Shown here: positions 1-8,824 of the stretch, in pieces
Position numbering within the stretch: position 1 is the first letter of the stretch
Layout: each line of letters begins with the position of its first letter
NCBI RefSeq assembly: GCF_002939945.1
Contig: NZ_MDEB01000009.1
Span: forward strand, 1 to 64,000
Direction: 5' to 3'
DNA: 64,000 bases
Origin: Xanthomonas arboricola pv. populi
Lineage (GTDB): Bacteria; Pseudomonadota; Gammaproteobacteria; Xanthomonadales; Xanthomonadaceae
The notes under the pieces: generated by a model
The model's input: only the letters and a program-made list of their open reading frames with translations
Databases searched by the model: none
Told to the model about the DNA's origin: nothing
Made by a program: the position numbers and the translations under genes

Positions 1-149
1 GACTGGGGGTTTCTTTTTGTCCAAAATTCGACGCAACTCGACAAAGACAAGCCTATTCTTCGCCGAGGTGTCGTGTGGTCGACAGGCGTGCGCTTGACCA
101 CATGACTTATGGCTTTCGCACGAGGTTTTAGTAGGGGTACAGGCCAATA
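1..149. other. Left-edge region, no convincing gene
   Basis: Frame 1 of the plus strand is open from the window edge to a TGA at 103-105 (34 codons), so this could be the end of a gene lying mostly outside the window, but the residues resemble no family I recognise. A 7-bp inverted repeat (TGTGGTC at 74-80, GACCACA at 96-102) straddles this stop. Nothing else was seen. Confidence 0.25.
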
Positions 150-175
150 AAAACCCCGCCTGAGCGGGGTTTTTG
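150..175. terminator. Bidirectional intrinsic terminator
   Basis: A perfect 10-bp stem (AAAACCCCGC / GCGGGGTTTT) with the 4-nt loop CTGA is flanked by T-runs on both strands. It lies 45 bp past the putA stop and can end putA (minus strand) as well as any plus-strand gene entering from the left. Confidence 0.85.
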
Positions 176-219
176 TTTGTTCAATCGAATGCACTATGAC
201 ATTTGCGTCGTGACGAGTA

Positions 220-3200
220 TCAGTCGCCCAGTGTCAGGAGTGAGGCATTGCCGCCTGCGGCTGTCGTGTTGACGGTGACGACCTTCTCGGTGGCGAAGCG
301 CAGCAGGTAGTGCGGGCCGCCGGCTTTCGGGCCGGTACCTGACAGGCCCTGGCCGCCGAAAGGTTGTACGCCGACGACTGCACCGATCTGATTGCGGTTG
401 ACGTAGACATTGCCGACCGCAACGCGGGAAGTGATGCGATCGATGGTCTCGTCGATGCGCGAGTGCACGCCCAGGGTCAGTCCGTAACCGGTAGCATTGA
501 TCTGGTCGATGACGGCGTCGAGTTGGTCGGCTTTCCAGCGAATGACATGCAGGACGGGTCCGAAAATTTCGCGTTGCAGCTGCGCGAGCGACGCCAGCTC
601 GTACGCACGGGGAGCGAAAAAGCTCCCGTTAGCGGTGGCTGGTTCCAAGGCGGTGGTGCCGATCAGGCGGGCTTCGCGATCCATGCGCGCAGCATGATCG
701 TCGAGGATCTTGAGCGCATCTGCGTCGATGACGGGACCAACATCCGTAGACAACAGGCTGGGATCGCCGATCTTCAACTCCCCCATGGCGCCGGCCAGCA
801 TGGTCATGACCTTGTCGGCGATGTCGTCCTGCACGAACAGCACGCGGGCCGCCGAGCAGCGTTGGCCGGCGGACATGAAGGCGCTGGAGATCGCATCCTT
901 GACGACGGCTTCCGGCAACGAGGACGAGTCGGCGATGAAGGCGTTCTGGCCACCGGTTTCGGCAATCAGCACGCCGATCGCGGCGTCGCGGGACGCCAGA
1001 GTGCGGTTGATGACGCGTGCGGTCTCCGTGGAGCCGGTAAAGGCAACGCCCGCTACGCGCGGATCATTGGTCAGCGCGGCGCCGACGGTGGCGCCGTCGC
1101 CTGGCAGGAATTGCACGACCGCTTCGGGGATGCCCGCTTCGTGCAGTAGTTTCACCGCGGCGTAGCCGATCAGGTTGGCCTGCTCTGCAGGCTTGGCAAT
1201 GACGCTGTTGCCGGCGGCCAACGCGGCGGCGACCTGGCCGAGGAAGATGGCGAGCGGGAAGTTCCAGGGGCTGATGCAGACGAATACGCCGCGGCCATGC
1301 AGCTGTAGTTCGTTGGATTCGCCGGTCGGCCCGGGTAGACGCTCGGGCGCACCGAACTGCGCGCGTGCCTGGCTTGCGTAATAGCGCAGGAAATCCACCG
1401 CCTCGCGCACTTCGGCCACCGCGTCGGGCAAGGTCTTGCCAGCCTCCTTGACGCAGATCGCCATGAACTCGGGCATGCGTGCTTCGAGCAGGTCGGCAGC
1501 ATGCTCCAGGATGGTGGCGCGGCTGGCGGCAGGCGTGCGGTTCCAGGCCGGCTGCGCGGCAGCAGCGGTTTCCAGAGACGTCTGCACGGTGGACGGATCG
1601 GCCGCCTGCCACTGCCCGACTGTTTCGCGTCGGTCCGCCGGGTTGAGCACCGCCTGGTTGGGCGTGCTGATCACCGCGCCGGGCACCAATGGGCCGGCCT
1701 TCCACGGCTTGATGGCGGCATTGAGTTGCTCGGCCAGCTGACGCAGATCGTTGTCGTTGGCGAGATTGGCGCCCATGGAGTTTTTCCTGTGTTGGTTCTG
1801 GCTGCGCAACAGATCGGTCGGCAGCGGAATCTTGGGATGCGGAATGGAGCCGAACGCCGACACCACCTCGACCGGATCGCGGATCAGGTCTTCGATGGCG
1901 ACGTCCTCGTCGGTGATGCGATTGACGAAGCTGGAATTGGCGCCATTTTCGAGCAAGCGACGCACCAGGTACGGCAGCAGGTCCTCGTGCGAGCCGACCG
2001 GTGCGTACACGCGGCACGGCAGCCCCAGGCGATCGGCCGGAATCACTTCGGCATACAGGTCATCGCCCATGCCGTGCAACTTCTGATGCTCGTAAGTCTT
2101 GCCCGCTGCGATCGCGCGCACTGCGGCAATGGTCTGCGCGTTGTGCGTGGCGAACATCGGATACAGCGCATCGCTGTGCGCGAACATGCGACGCGCGCAG
2201 GCCAGATACGACACATCGGTATTCTGCTTGCGGGTAAATACCGGATAGCCGGGGTGACCTTCGATCTGTGCGCGCTTGATCTCCGCATCCCAGTACGCGC
2301 CCTTGACCAGGCGCACCGGAATCCGACGACCGATGCGTCGTGCCAGATCGGCGAGAAAATCGATCGTGTACGGCGTGCGCTTCTGGTACGCCTGTACCGC
2401 CAGGCCGTAGCCTTCCCATCCATCCAGCGATGGGTCGGAGAAGGTGGCCTCGATGATGTCCAGCGACAGTTCCAGACGGTCGGCTTCTTCGGCATCGACG
2501 GTGTAGCCGATGCCGTAGGACTTGGCCAGTTGCGCCAGCTCGAGCACGCCCGGCACCAACTCGGCCAGCACGCGTGCGCGCTTGGCATGTTCGTAGCGCG
2601 GATACAGTGCGGACAATTTGATCGAGATGCTGGGCGCTGCAAATACATCAGTGCCGACGAAACTGCCGCTGCGGCCGATCGAGTGGATGGCATCGCGGTA
2701 CGCCTGCAGATAACGCTGCGCATCCTTCATGGTCAATGCGCCTTCGCCGAGCATGTCGAACGAATAGCGGTAATCGGCGTTGTCGCCCTTGCGCGAGCGC
2801 GAGAGGGCTTCGCCGATGGTGCGGCCCATGACGAACTGGTGGCCCATGATCTTCATCGCCTGGCGCACGGCCAGGCGAATCACCGGCTCGCCGACGCGGC
2901 CGATCAGGCGCTTGAACGCACCCGGCACGTCGGCGCGGGTGAGGTCGTTGAGTTGCACCAGCTTGCCAGTGAGCATCAGGCCCCAGGTCGACGCGTTGAC
3001 CAGCACCGAATCGCTGCCGCCGACGTGCTTTTTCCAGTCCGCATCGCCGAGCTTGTCGCGGATCAGCTTGTCTGCAGTGTCCTGGTCGGGAATGCGCAAC
3101 AGCGCTTCGGCCACGCACATCAGCAGTACGCCTTCTTCGCTGCCCAGGTCGTACTGGCGCATGAAAGCTTCGATCGCGCCCTGGTCTTGCGCGCGTGCGC

Positions 3201-3420
3201 GGACGCGGGTGACCAGATCGGCGGCCACCGCCTGCACCTTGGCCTGTTCGGCGGCGGGCAGACGCGCCTGGTCGAGCAATTCGCGGACGTGTTCGGTTTC
3301 GTCCTTGAGCCAGGCGGCGGTGATCGCCGCACGCAATGCGCCGGGTGCGGCAGGCAGCTCGGGCGCCAACAGCGGGCGCGCAACTGAGGGAGAGGCAAGC
3401 GGGTCGAGCTGAGCGTTCAT
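220..3420 (-). CDS. putA: Bifunctional proline dehydrogenase / delta-1-pyrroline-5-carboxylate dehydrogenase PutA
   Basis: PutA oxidises proline to glutamate in two steps: an FAD-dependent proline dehydrogenase passes electrons to the quinone pool, then an NAD-dependent aldehyde dehydrogenase oxidises the semialdehyde. In this 1066-residue protein the PRODH barrel spans about residues 200-500 and ends with the family motif RRLLENGANSSFVNRI. The P5CDH domain spans about 560-1040, with catalytic Cys near 853 (SAGQRCSAARV) and the Glu motif ETGGQN upstream. The N-terminus starts directly in the PRODH arm and shows no ribbon-helix-helix DNA-binding domain, unlike the roughly 1320-residue E. coli protein, so autorepression is not expected. 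It stands alone, with a divergent intergenic region of 289 bp before the DUF2244 gene. Confidence 0.97.
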   Translation of the reverse strand: MNAQLDPLASPSVARPLLAPELPAAPGALRAAITAAWLKDETEHVRELLDQARLPAAEQAKVQAVAADLVTRVRARAQDQGAIEAFMRQYDLGSEEGVLLMCVAEALLRIPDQDTADKLIRDKLGDADWKKHVGGSDSVLVNASTWGLMLTGKLVQLNDLTRADVPGAFKRLIGRVGEPVIRLAVRQAMKIMGHQFVMGRTIGEALSRSRKGDNADYRYSFDMLGEGALTMKDAQRYLQAYRDAIHSIGRSGSFVGTDVFAAPSISIKLSALYPRYEHAKRARVLAELVPGVLELAQLAKSYGIGYTVDAEEADRLELSLDIIEATFSDPSLDGWEGYGLAVQAYQKRTPYTIDFLADLARRIGRRIPVRLVKGAYWDAEIKRAQIEGHPGYPVFTRKQNTDVSYLACARRMFAHSDALYPMFATHNAQTIAAVRAIAAGKTYEHQKLHGMGDDLYAEVIPADRLGLPCRVYAPVGSHEDLLPYLVRRLLENGANSSFVNRITDEDVAIEDLIRDPVEVVSAFGSIPHPKIPLPTDLLRSQNQHRKNSMGANLANDNDLRQLAEQLNAAIKPWKAGPLVPGAVISTPNQAVLNPADRRETVGQWQAADPSTVQTSLETAAAAQPAWNRTPAASRATILEHAADLLEARMPEFMAICVKEAGKTLPDAVAEVREAVDFLRYYASQARAQFGAPERLPGPTGESNELQLHGRGVFVCISPWNFPLAIFLGQVAAALAAGNSVIAKPAEQANLIGYAAVKLLHEAGIPEAVVQFLPGDGATVGAALTNDPRVAGVAFTGSTETARVINRTLASRDAAIGVLIAETGGQNAFIADSSSLPEAVVKDAISSAFMSAGQRCSAARVLFVQDDIADKVMTMLAGAMGELKIGDPSLLSTDVGPVIDADALKILDDHAARMDREARLIGTTALEPATANGSFFAPRAYELASLAQLQREIFGPVLHVIRWKADQLDAVIDQINATGYGLTLGVHSRIDETIDRITSRVAVGNVYVNRNQIGAVVGVQPFGGQGLSGTGPKAGGPHYLLRFATEKVVTVNTTAAGGNASLLTLGD

Positions 3421-3709
3421 GCGAAGGGCGCCTGGGAATCCGTGCTCATTCTAGAGAGCCGCAGCCCCTGCGCACTTGTGTGGAAGCGGCAGCTTTTCCG
3501 CCGTTTTGTGCACGTGGCAAGCTAAGGCCAAGAAGGGCTCGATCGTTGCCGGCCGCAGCTGCGGGTATCGGTGCAGGCATCGGGAAGTGGTTGATTTACG
3601 CGTGTTTTTAGCTGCACTGCAGCAATTCGATGATTGCCGGAAACGCTTGCCGCATGCGTTCGCGCGGGTCTACCATCGGGCTGTTCCCGCAGTGCGCTGC
3701 GTGTTGCCA

Positions 3710-4186
3710 ATGATCGAAGTACTGCCGTTGATGTCCGAAGGGGGCGGGACGCAGTTGCGGTTGCGGCCTCCGCGGGCATTGTCGGCCAGGCAGTTCGTGC
3801 AGCTGTTCGCAGTATTGGCGGGAACGATGTGGGTATGTGCGGGCCTGGGGTGGTGGACCGGCAATGCGTTCGCGCCGGTGTTCGCCCTGTTGCACAGTGG
3901 TGTGGTGGCGCTGGCGCTGCGGCAGTTGTGGCGAAGTGGCGAGCGCGAAGAAGCGATCCGGGTGGGAGATACCGTTGTCGAGGTGTTTGCGTCCGGACAT
4001 GCGCCACCAGCGTTTCAGGCACATCCGCATTGGGTGCGGTTATGCACGGAACGCGACGACAGGGTGGTACTGGTCAGCAGCGGCAAGCAGATCGAGATTG
4101 GAAGTTTTCTCGGGCCGGCCGAACGTGTGGAACTGGCAACTACGCTGAAACGCTTGCTCGCGGCCGCCAATGGCCGTCACCGATGA
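3710..4186 (+). CDS. DUF2244 family membrane protein
   Basis: A 158-residue protein of the DUF2244 type, often found beside cytochrome c oxidase genes. Its function is unknown. Two hydrophobic segments (about residues 27-65 from the chosen start) are followed by a soluble C-terminal domain with the family-like stretch WVRLCTERDD and a run GKQIEIGSFLGPAER. The frame is open upstream to 3476, but that part does not look coding. I chose ATG 3710; ATG 3731 (MSEGGG) is equally possible, as neither has a good ribosome binding site. It ends 16 bp before coxB, suggesting co-transcription. Confidence 0.7.
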   Translation: MIEVLPLMSEGGGTQLRLRPPRALSARQFVQLFAVLAGTMWVCAGLGWWTGNAFAPVFALLHSGVVALALRQLWRSGEREEAIRVGDTVVEVFASGHAPPAFQAHPHWVRLCTERDDRVVLVSSGKQIEIGSFLGPAERVELATTLKRLLAAANGRHR

Positions 4187-4202
4187 CGTAAGGGTCTAGG
4201 CA

Positions 4203-5153
4203 ATGACGCAACGCAGCAGCTGGAAGGCGACGTATTCGAAGCTGGCCTTGGCAACGGTGGCGCTGCTGAGCGCTTCAGTTGCGGGGGCGCAATCGGCCGA
4301 TCCCAAGGAATGGCAGCTCAACATGGGCCGCGGGGTCACCCAGACCGCGCGCATGGCCTACGAGGCGCACATGGTGGCGCTGTGGGTCTGCGTGGTGATC
4401 GGCGCGCTGGTGTTCGGTGCGATGGGCTATGCGATCTTCAAGTTCCGCAAGTCCAAGGGCGCGGTGGCTGCGCAATTCAGCCACAACACCACGGCCGAGG
4501 TGTTGTGGACGGTGATTCCGGTGCTGGTGCTGATCGCGATGGCCTGGCCAGCGACGGCCAAGCTGATCGCGATGTACGACACCCGGGAGTCGGAAATGAC
4601 CGTCAAGGTCACCGGCTACCAGTGGATGTGGAAATACGAGTATCTGGGCCAGGGCGTGGAGTTCACCAGCCGGCTGGCGCGCGAATCCGACCGCATCCGC
4701 CAGAGTGGCGAGCGTCCGACCGCTGCCTCGCAGCCGCATTACCTGCTGGATGTGGACAACCGCCTGGTACTGCCGGTCGGCACCAAGATCCGTTTCGTGA
4801 TCACTGCCGACGACGTGATTCATGCGTGGTGGGTGCCGGCCCTTGGCTGGAAGCAGGACGCCATCCCCGGCATCGTCAACGAGGCATGGACCAACATCGA
4901 GCAGCCCGGGGTGTATCGCGGGCAGTGCGCCGAGTTGTGCGGCAAGGATCATGGCTTCATGCCGATCGTGGTGGAGGCGCTGCCCAAGGCCGAATTCCAG
5001 CGCTGGCTGGCGGCGCGTCGCAATGCCAGCGCACCGCCTGCTGCACCGGCAGGCATGCCGGCACCGGCTTCCACACCTGCAGCAGCGCCTGCCGGCGAGG
5101 CCGCTCCAGCCGCTGCACCTGCTCCGGCCGCCGCGCCGACTGCCGCTCTTTAA
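4203..5153 (+). CDS. coxB: Cytochrome c oxidase subunit II
   Basis: Subunit II of the aa3-type terminal oxidase; it takes electrons from cytochrome c through the binuclear CuA centre on the periplasmic side. The 316-residue product has a signal peptide (to about residue 29, ending SVAGAQS), two membrane helices (about 57-80 and 98-118) and a cupredoxin domain. CuA ligands are visible as C242-x-E244-x-C246-x3-H250-x2-M253, with the upstream His in VIHAWW. Instead of a fused cytochrome c domain, the last 45 residues are almost only Ala and Pro. It is followed 39 bp later by coxA. An AAGGG motif precedes the ATG. Confidence 0.97.
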   Translation: MTQRSSWKATYSKLALATVALLSASVAGAQSADPKEWQLNMGRGVTQTARMAYEAHMVALWVCVVIGALVFGAMGYAIFKFRKSKGAVAAQFSHNTTAEVLWTVIPVLVLIAMAWPATAKLIAMYDTRESEMTVKVTGYQWMWKYEYLGQGVEFTSRLARESDRIRQSGERPTAASQPHYLLDVDNRLVLPVGTKIRFVITADDVIHAWWVPALGWKQDAIPGIVNEAWTNIEQPGVYRGQCAELCGKDHGFMPIVVEALPKAEFQRWLAARRNASAPPAAPAGMPAPASTPAAAPAGEAAPAAAPAPAAAPTAAL

Positions 5154-5192
5154 TCGCCCGCAACCGCATCGCTTCGTAGAGGTCGTTCCGTC

Positions 5193-6797
5193 ATGGCGCA
5201 TACCGCAGTCGATCACCACGGACACCACCAGCCCAGTTTCGTCGAGCGCTGGTTTTTCTCGACCAACCACAAGGACATCGGCACGCTGTACCTGCTGTTT
5301 TCCTTCGTGATGTTCATCGTCGGTGCGGCGATGAGCGTGGTGATCCGCGCTGAACTGATGCAGCCAGGGCTGCAGTTCGTCAAACCCGAATTCTTCAACC
5401 AGATGACCACCGTGCATGCACTGGTGATGATCTTCGGCGGTGTGATGCCGGCCTTCGTCGGCCTGGCCAACTGGATGATTCCGCTGCAGATCGGCGCGCC
5501 GGATATGGCGTTGCCGCGCATGAACAACTGGTCGTTCTGGTTGCTGCCGGTGGCCTTCACCTTGCTACTGCTGACGCTGTTCCTGCCCGGCGGCGCGCCC
5601 GCCGGTGGCTGGACACTGTATCCGCCGCTGTCGCTGCAGGGCGGCTACAACGTGGCTTTCAGCGTGTTTGCGATCCATGTCGCCGGCGTCAGTTCGATCA
5701 TGGGCGCGATCAACATCATCGCCACCGTGCTCAACATGCGCGCGCCCGGCATCGATCTGTTGAAGATGCCGATCTTCTGCTGGGCCTGGCTGATCACCGC
5801 CTTCCTGCTGATCGCGGTGATGCCGGTGCTGGCCGGTGCGGTGACCATGCTGCTGACCGACAAGTTCTTCGGCACCAGCTTCTTCAACGCGGCCGGCGGC
5901 GGCGACCCGGTGATGTACCAGCACATCTTCTGGTTCTTCGGGCACCCGGAGGTCTACATCATGATCCTGCCGGCGTTCGGCGTGGTCAGCGAGATCATTC
6001 CGACCTTCAGCCGCAAGCCGCTGTTCGGGTATCAGGCGATGGTCTATGCGATCGCGGCGATCGCGTTCCTGAGCTTCATCGTGTGGGCGCACCACATGTT
6101 CACCGTGGGCATGCCGCTCGGTGGCGAAATCTACTTCATGTTCGCCACGATGCTGATCTCCATTCCGACCGGGGTGAAGGTGTTCAACTGGGTCAGCACG
6201 ATGTGGAAGGGCTCGCTGACGTTCGAATCGCCGATGCTGTGGGCGGTGGCCTTCGTGATCCTTTTCAGCATCGGTGGATTTTCGGGCTTGATGCTGGCGA
6301 TCGTGCCGGCGGATTTCCAGTATCACGACACCTATTTCGTGGTCGCGCATTTTCATTATGTGCTGGTCACCGGAGCGGTCTTTGCGCTGATTGCGGCGGT
6401 GTACTACTGGTGGCCGAAGTGGACCGGGCGGATGTACAACGAGGCCTGGGCCAAGTTCCATTTCTGGTGGACGATGGTATTCGTCAATCTGCTGTTCTTC
6501 CCGCAGCATTTCCTTGGCCTGGCCGGCATGCCGCGGCGGATTCCCGATTACAACGTGGTATTTGCCGACTGGAACCTGATCAGCTCGATCGGCGCGTTCG
6601 GCATGTTCGCCACGCCGTTCCTGATGGCCGGCATCCTGCTCGCCTCGCTGCGCAGCGGCGCCAAGGCCGACGCACGTGCCTGGGAAGGCGCCAAGGGACT
6701 GGAGTGGACGGTGCCGTCGCCGGCACCGGCGCATACCTTCACCGTGCCGCCGGTGATCAAGCCTGGAGATCTTGCGCATGAAGACATCGGTCACTGA
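5193..6797 (+). CDS. coxA: Cytochrome c oxidase subunit I
   Basis: Catalytic subunit of the haem-copper oxidase; it reduces O2 to water and pumps protons. The 534-residue protein has 12 predicted membrane helices. The His251-Pro-Glu-Val-Tyr255 motif of the His-Tyr cross-link at CuB, the WAHHMF copper-ligand pair and the DTYFVVAHFHYVL haem-ligand segment are all intact. The HPEVY glutamate-tyrosine arrangement and overall length fit the A-family (aa3) oxidases. Its last 20 bp overlap the start of the following 56-residue gene. Confidence 0.98.
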   Translation: MAHTAVDHHGHHQPSFVERWFFSTNHKDIGTLYLLFSFVMFIVGAAMSVVIRAELMQPGLQFVKPEFFNQMTTVHALVMIFGGVMPAFVGLANWMIPLQIGAPDMALPRMNNWSFWLLPVAFTLLLLTLFLPGGAPAGGWTLYPPLSLQGGYNVAFSVFAIHVAGVSSIMGAINIIATVLNMRAPGIDLLKMPIFCWAWLITAFLLIAVMPVLAGAVTMLLTDKFFGTSFFNAAGGGDPVMYQHIFWFFGHPEVYIMILPAFGVVSEIIPTFSRKPLFGYQAMVYAIAAIAFLSFIVWAHHMFTVGMPLGGEIYFMFATMLISIPTGVKVFNWVSTMWKGSLTFESPMLWAVAFVILFSIGGFSGLMLAIVPADFQYHDTYFVVAHFHYVLVTGAVFALIAAVYYWWPKWTGRMYNEAWAKFHFWWTMVFVNLLFFPQHFLGLAGMPRRIPDYNVVFADWNLISSIGAFGMFATPFLMAGILLASLRSGAKADARAWEGAKGLEWTVPSPAPAHTFTVPPVIKPGDLAHEDIGH

Positions 6798-6948
6798 GTC
6801 CGCGCCGCCGGCTGTGGCACGTCTGCTCTCGGCTGCCGAACGGCAGGCGCAACAGCGTCGCGCGGTACGCCGCACGGCGATCACCGTCGGCATCATCGCG
6901 TTGCTGATCTACGCGGGTTTCATCATGTCGGGAATCATCGGGCGGTGA
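6778..6948 (+). CDS. Small single-span membrane protein of the oxidase operon
   Basis: A 56-residue ORF (start [11 protein letters not shown]) overlapping the end of coxA by 20 bp and the GTG start of ctaG by 4 bp (GTGA). Its N-terminal half is basic and polar ([12 protein letters not shown]) and its C-terminal half is one hydrophobic helix ending in GIIGR. Position, size and topology match the small oxidase-assembly proteins often encoded between subunit I and CtaG in proteobacteria; that role is inferred. The double overlap argues for translational coupling and against a chance ORF. Confidence 0.75.
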   Translation: MKTSVTESAPPAVARLLSAAERQAQQRRAVRRTAITVGIIALLIYAGFIMSGIIGR

Positions 6949-7541
6949 ACGCACGTGCGCCTGCACCTGCACCGACGGCCGGCTTGTTCAAGCTGCTGGG
7001 CGTGGTGCTGGGCGTGTTCGTGCTGACCTTTTCGCTGGTGCCGCTGTATCGCATCGCGTGCGAAAAAGTGTTCGGCATCCGCATGGAGCGCGCACCGGGC
7101 AGTACGCGCGGTAATGCCGCTGCGAGTGCAGGGGCTGGCAAACGCACGGTGCGGGTGGAGTTCGATGCCGGGGTCAATTCCAAACTGCCGTGGACCTTCC
7201 ATCCCGAGCAGATGACGATGGATGTGGTGCCGGGCGAACTCAACGAGGCGCTGTATTTTGCGCGCAACGACAGCGCGCGTGCGGTGGTCGGCAGTGCGGT
7301 GCCATCGGTCGCACCGGCGCGTGCGTCCGGATACTTCAACAAGACCGAATGTTTCTGTTTTACCGCGCAGACCTTGCAGGCCGGCGAAACGCGCGACATG
7401 CCGCTGCGTTTCATCGTCGACCCTGCGCTGCCGCCGGAAGTCACCACGATCACCCTGTCCTACACGTTCTATCGCAACGACACCCTGACCTCGGAGTTGC
7501 AGGGCGGTGGCGTATCCAGCGCGCCGCGCGCGGCGCCGTAG
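6945..7541 (+). CDS. ctaG: Cytochrome c oxidase assembly protein CtaG (Cox11)
   Basis: Periplasmic copper chaperone that delivers Cu to the CuB site of subunit I. The 198-residue product has one N-terminal membrane helix (about residues 12-30) and a beta-sandwich domain carrying the copper-binding Cys136-Phe-Cys138 motif (NKTECFCF), as in Cox11. The start is GTG at 6945, overlapping the previous stop. A stretch around residues 45-60 ([15 protein letters not shown]) is a low-complexity linker. Confidence 0.95.
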   Translation: MNARAPAPAPTAGLFKLLGVVLGVFVLTFSLVPLYRIACEKVFGIRMERAPGSTRGNAAASAGAGKRTVRVEFDAGVNSKLPWTFHPEQMTMDVVPGELNEALYFARNDSARAVVGSAVPSVAPARASGYFNKTECFCFTAQTLQAGETRDMPLRFIVDPALPPEVTTITLSYTFYRNDTLTSELQGGGVSSAPRAAP

Positions 7542-7580
7542 TCCTTCATCCACACGCAGTCCCGACACGGAAGCAACGCC

Positions 7581-8456
7581 ATGGCCGACCATAGTCCCAA
7601 CGCCGATGCGTATTTCGTCCCGAGCCAGAGCAAATGGCCCTTCGTCGGGTCGATTGCGATGTTCGTGATGATGATCGGCGTGGCCAGCTGGCTCAACGAC
7701 GCGGCATGGGGGCGCTGGACGTTCTTCGTCGGCATGGCGATGTTGCTGGCGACCTTGTTCATGTGGTTCGGCGATGTCATCCGCGAATCCAATGCCGGGC
7801 ACTACAACCGTCAGGTGGACGGCTCGTTCCGCATGGGGATGGTGTGGTTCATCTTTTCCGAGGTGATGTTCTTCGGCGCCTTTTTCGGTGCGTTGTTCTA
7901 CACGCGCGTGCTGACGCTGCCCTGGCTGGGTGGCGAAGGCGATGGCGTCATGACCAACGAACTGCTGTGGAACGGCTATTCCGCTGCGTGGCCGACCAAT
8001 GGCCCCGGCACGATCGGTGGGCAGTTCCAGACCATTCCGGCCTGGGGCCTGCCGCTGATCAATACGCTGATCCTGCTCAGCTCCGGCGTGACATTGACCA
8101 TCGCGCACCACGCGCTCAAGGGCGGTCGTCGCGGCGCGCTATTGCTGTGGCTGGGGCTGACCGTGCTGCTGGGCTGCGTGTTCCTGTTCCTGCAGGCCGA
8201 GGAATACATCCACGCCTACACCGAGCTCAATCTGACGCTGGGATCCGGCATCTACGGCTCGACCTTCTTCATGCTCACCGGCTTCCACGGCATGCACGTG
8301 CTGCTGGGCACGATCATGCTGGCGGTGATGTGGCTGCGTGTCGCGCGTGGTCACTTCACCCGCGACAACCACTTCGCCTTCGAAGCGGCCGCCTGGTACT
8401 GGCACTTCGTCGACGTGGTGTGGCTGGCGTTGTTCCTGTTCGTGTATGTACTTTGA
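7581..8456 (+). CDS. coxC: Cytochrome c oxidase subunit III
   Basis: Third core subunit of the aa3 oxidase, stabilising the subunit I proton channel. It is 291 residues with seven predicted helices and family motifs such as FGAFFGALFYTR, LQAEEY and FHGMHVLLGTIML. GGAAGC lies about 8 nt before the ATG. The stop codon is immediately followed by a heptad repeat array, so the operon probably ends here or continues past the antisense DUF2909 gene. Confidence 0.97.
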   Translation: MADHSPNADAYFVPSQSKWPFVGSIAMFVMMIGVASWLNDAAWGRWTFFVGMAMLLATLFMWFGDVIRESNAGHYNRQVDGSFRMGMVWFIFSEVMFFGAFFGALFYTRVLTLPWLGGEGDGVMTNELLWNGYSAAWPTNGPGTIGGQFQTIPAWGLPLINTLILLSSGVTLTIAHHALKGGRRGALLLWLGLTVLLGCVFLFLQAEEYIHAYTELNLTLGSGIYGSTFFMLTGFHGMHVLLGTIMLAVMWLRVARGHFTRDNHFAFEAAAWYWHFVDVVWLALFLFVYVL

Positions 8457-8540
8457 GAATCGGGAATCGGGAATCGGGAATCGGGAATCGCCAGAGCGAG
8501 CCTGCTTTTGCTCTTACGATTCCCCATTCCCCATTCCCCA
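8457..8540. repeat. GAATCGG heptad array with opposing GATTCCCC array
   Basis: Four GAATCGG units plus a partial one (8457-8490) begin at the base after the coxC stop. Twenty-seven bp later come three units of the complementary type (GATTCCCC ATTCCCC ATTCCCC, 8518-8540). The two halves can pair with each other, so transcripts from either side could form a long stem. Similar arrays occur at 20.69, 20.78, 42.51 and 48.80 kb. Confidence 0.9.
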
Positions 8541-8545
8541 CCGCG

Positions 8546-8764
8546 TCAGCGGCCGAGTCCATGCGGCTTGATCCAGCCGGTATAGATGCCCAGGATCACC
8601 ACGGCGATCAGTGCGACCGATAGACCGATGCGCCAGGTCAGTGCGTTGACGGTGCGCTTGGTCTCGCCACGGTCGGTCAGCAGGTAGTACAGGCCTGCGC
8701 CCAGGTTCCACAGGATCACGATCAGGAAGGCGACAATCAGCAACGTCTTGAGCGAATCGTTCAC
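8546..8764 (-). CDS. Twin-transmembrane protein, DUF2909 family
   Basis: A 72-residue protein with two hydrophobic helices (about residues 7-29 and 45-63) joined by a polar loop DRGETKRT. The family typically lies on the opposite strand between coxC and SURF1 in gamma-proteobacteria, as here; its function is unknown. The GTG at 8764 is chosen because the conserved region starts there (NDSLKTLLI); the longer frame to 8923 runs antisense into SURF1 and has no coding look. Confidence 0.8.
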   Translation of the reverse strand: MNDSLKTLLIVAFLIVILWNLGAGLYYLLTDRGETKRTVNALTWRIGLSVALIAVVILGIYTGWIKPHGLGR

Positions 8765-8824
8765 AACAGCCCCGGTGGTCGTCGGCGTGGTAGCGGCATT
8801 GCACGCTTTTTTGCGTCGCTTGTC

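Noticed and set aside
74..102. Attachment site or tRNA end at the left edge
   Set aside because: Only a 7-bp inverted repeat is present; no tRNA cloverleaf or integrase is visible.
1501..3387. Plus-strand open frame of 628 codons opposite putA
   Set aside because: A shadow of the GC-rich putA gene; composition (His/Gln/Arg/Gly-rich) is typical of antisense frames and putA on the other strand is certain.
8457..8540. CRISPR-like array
   Set aside because: The repeats are 7-bp tandem units without spacers; the array is simple-sequence repeat DNA.
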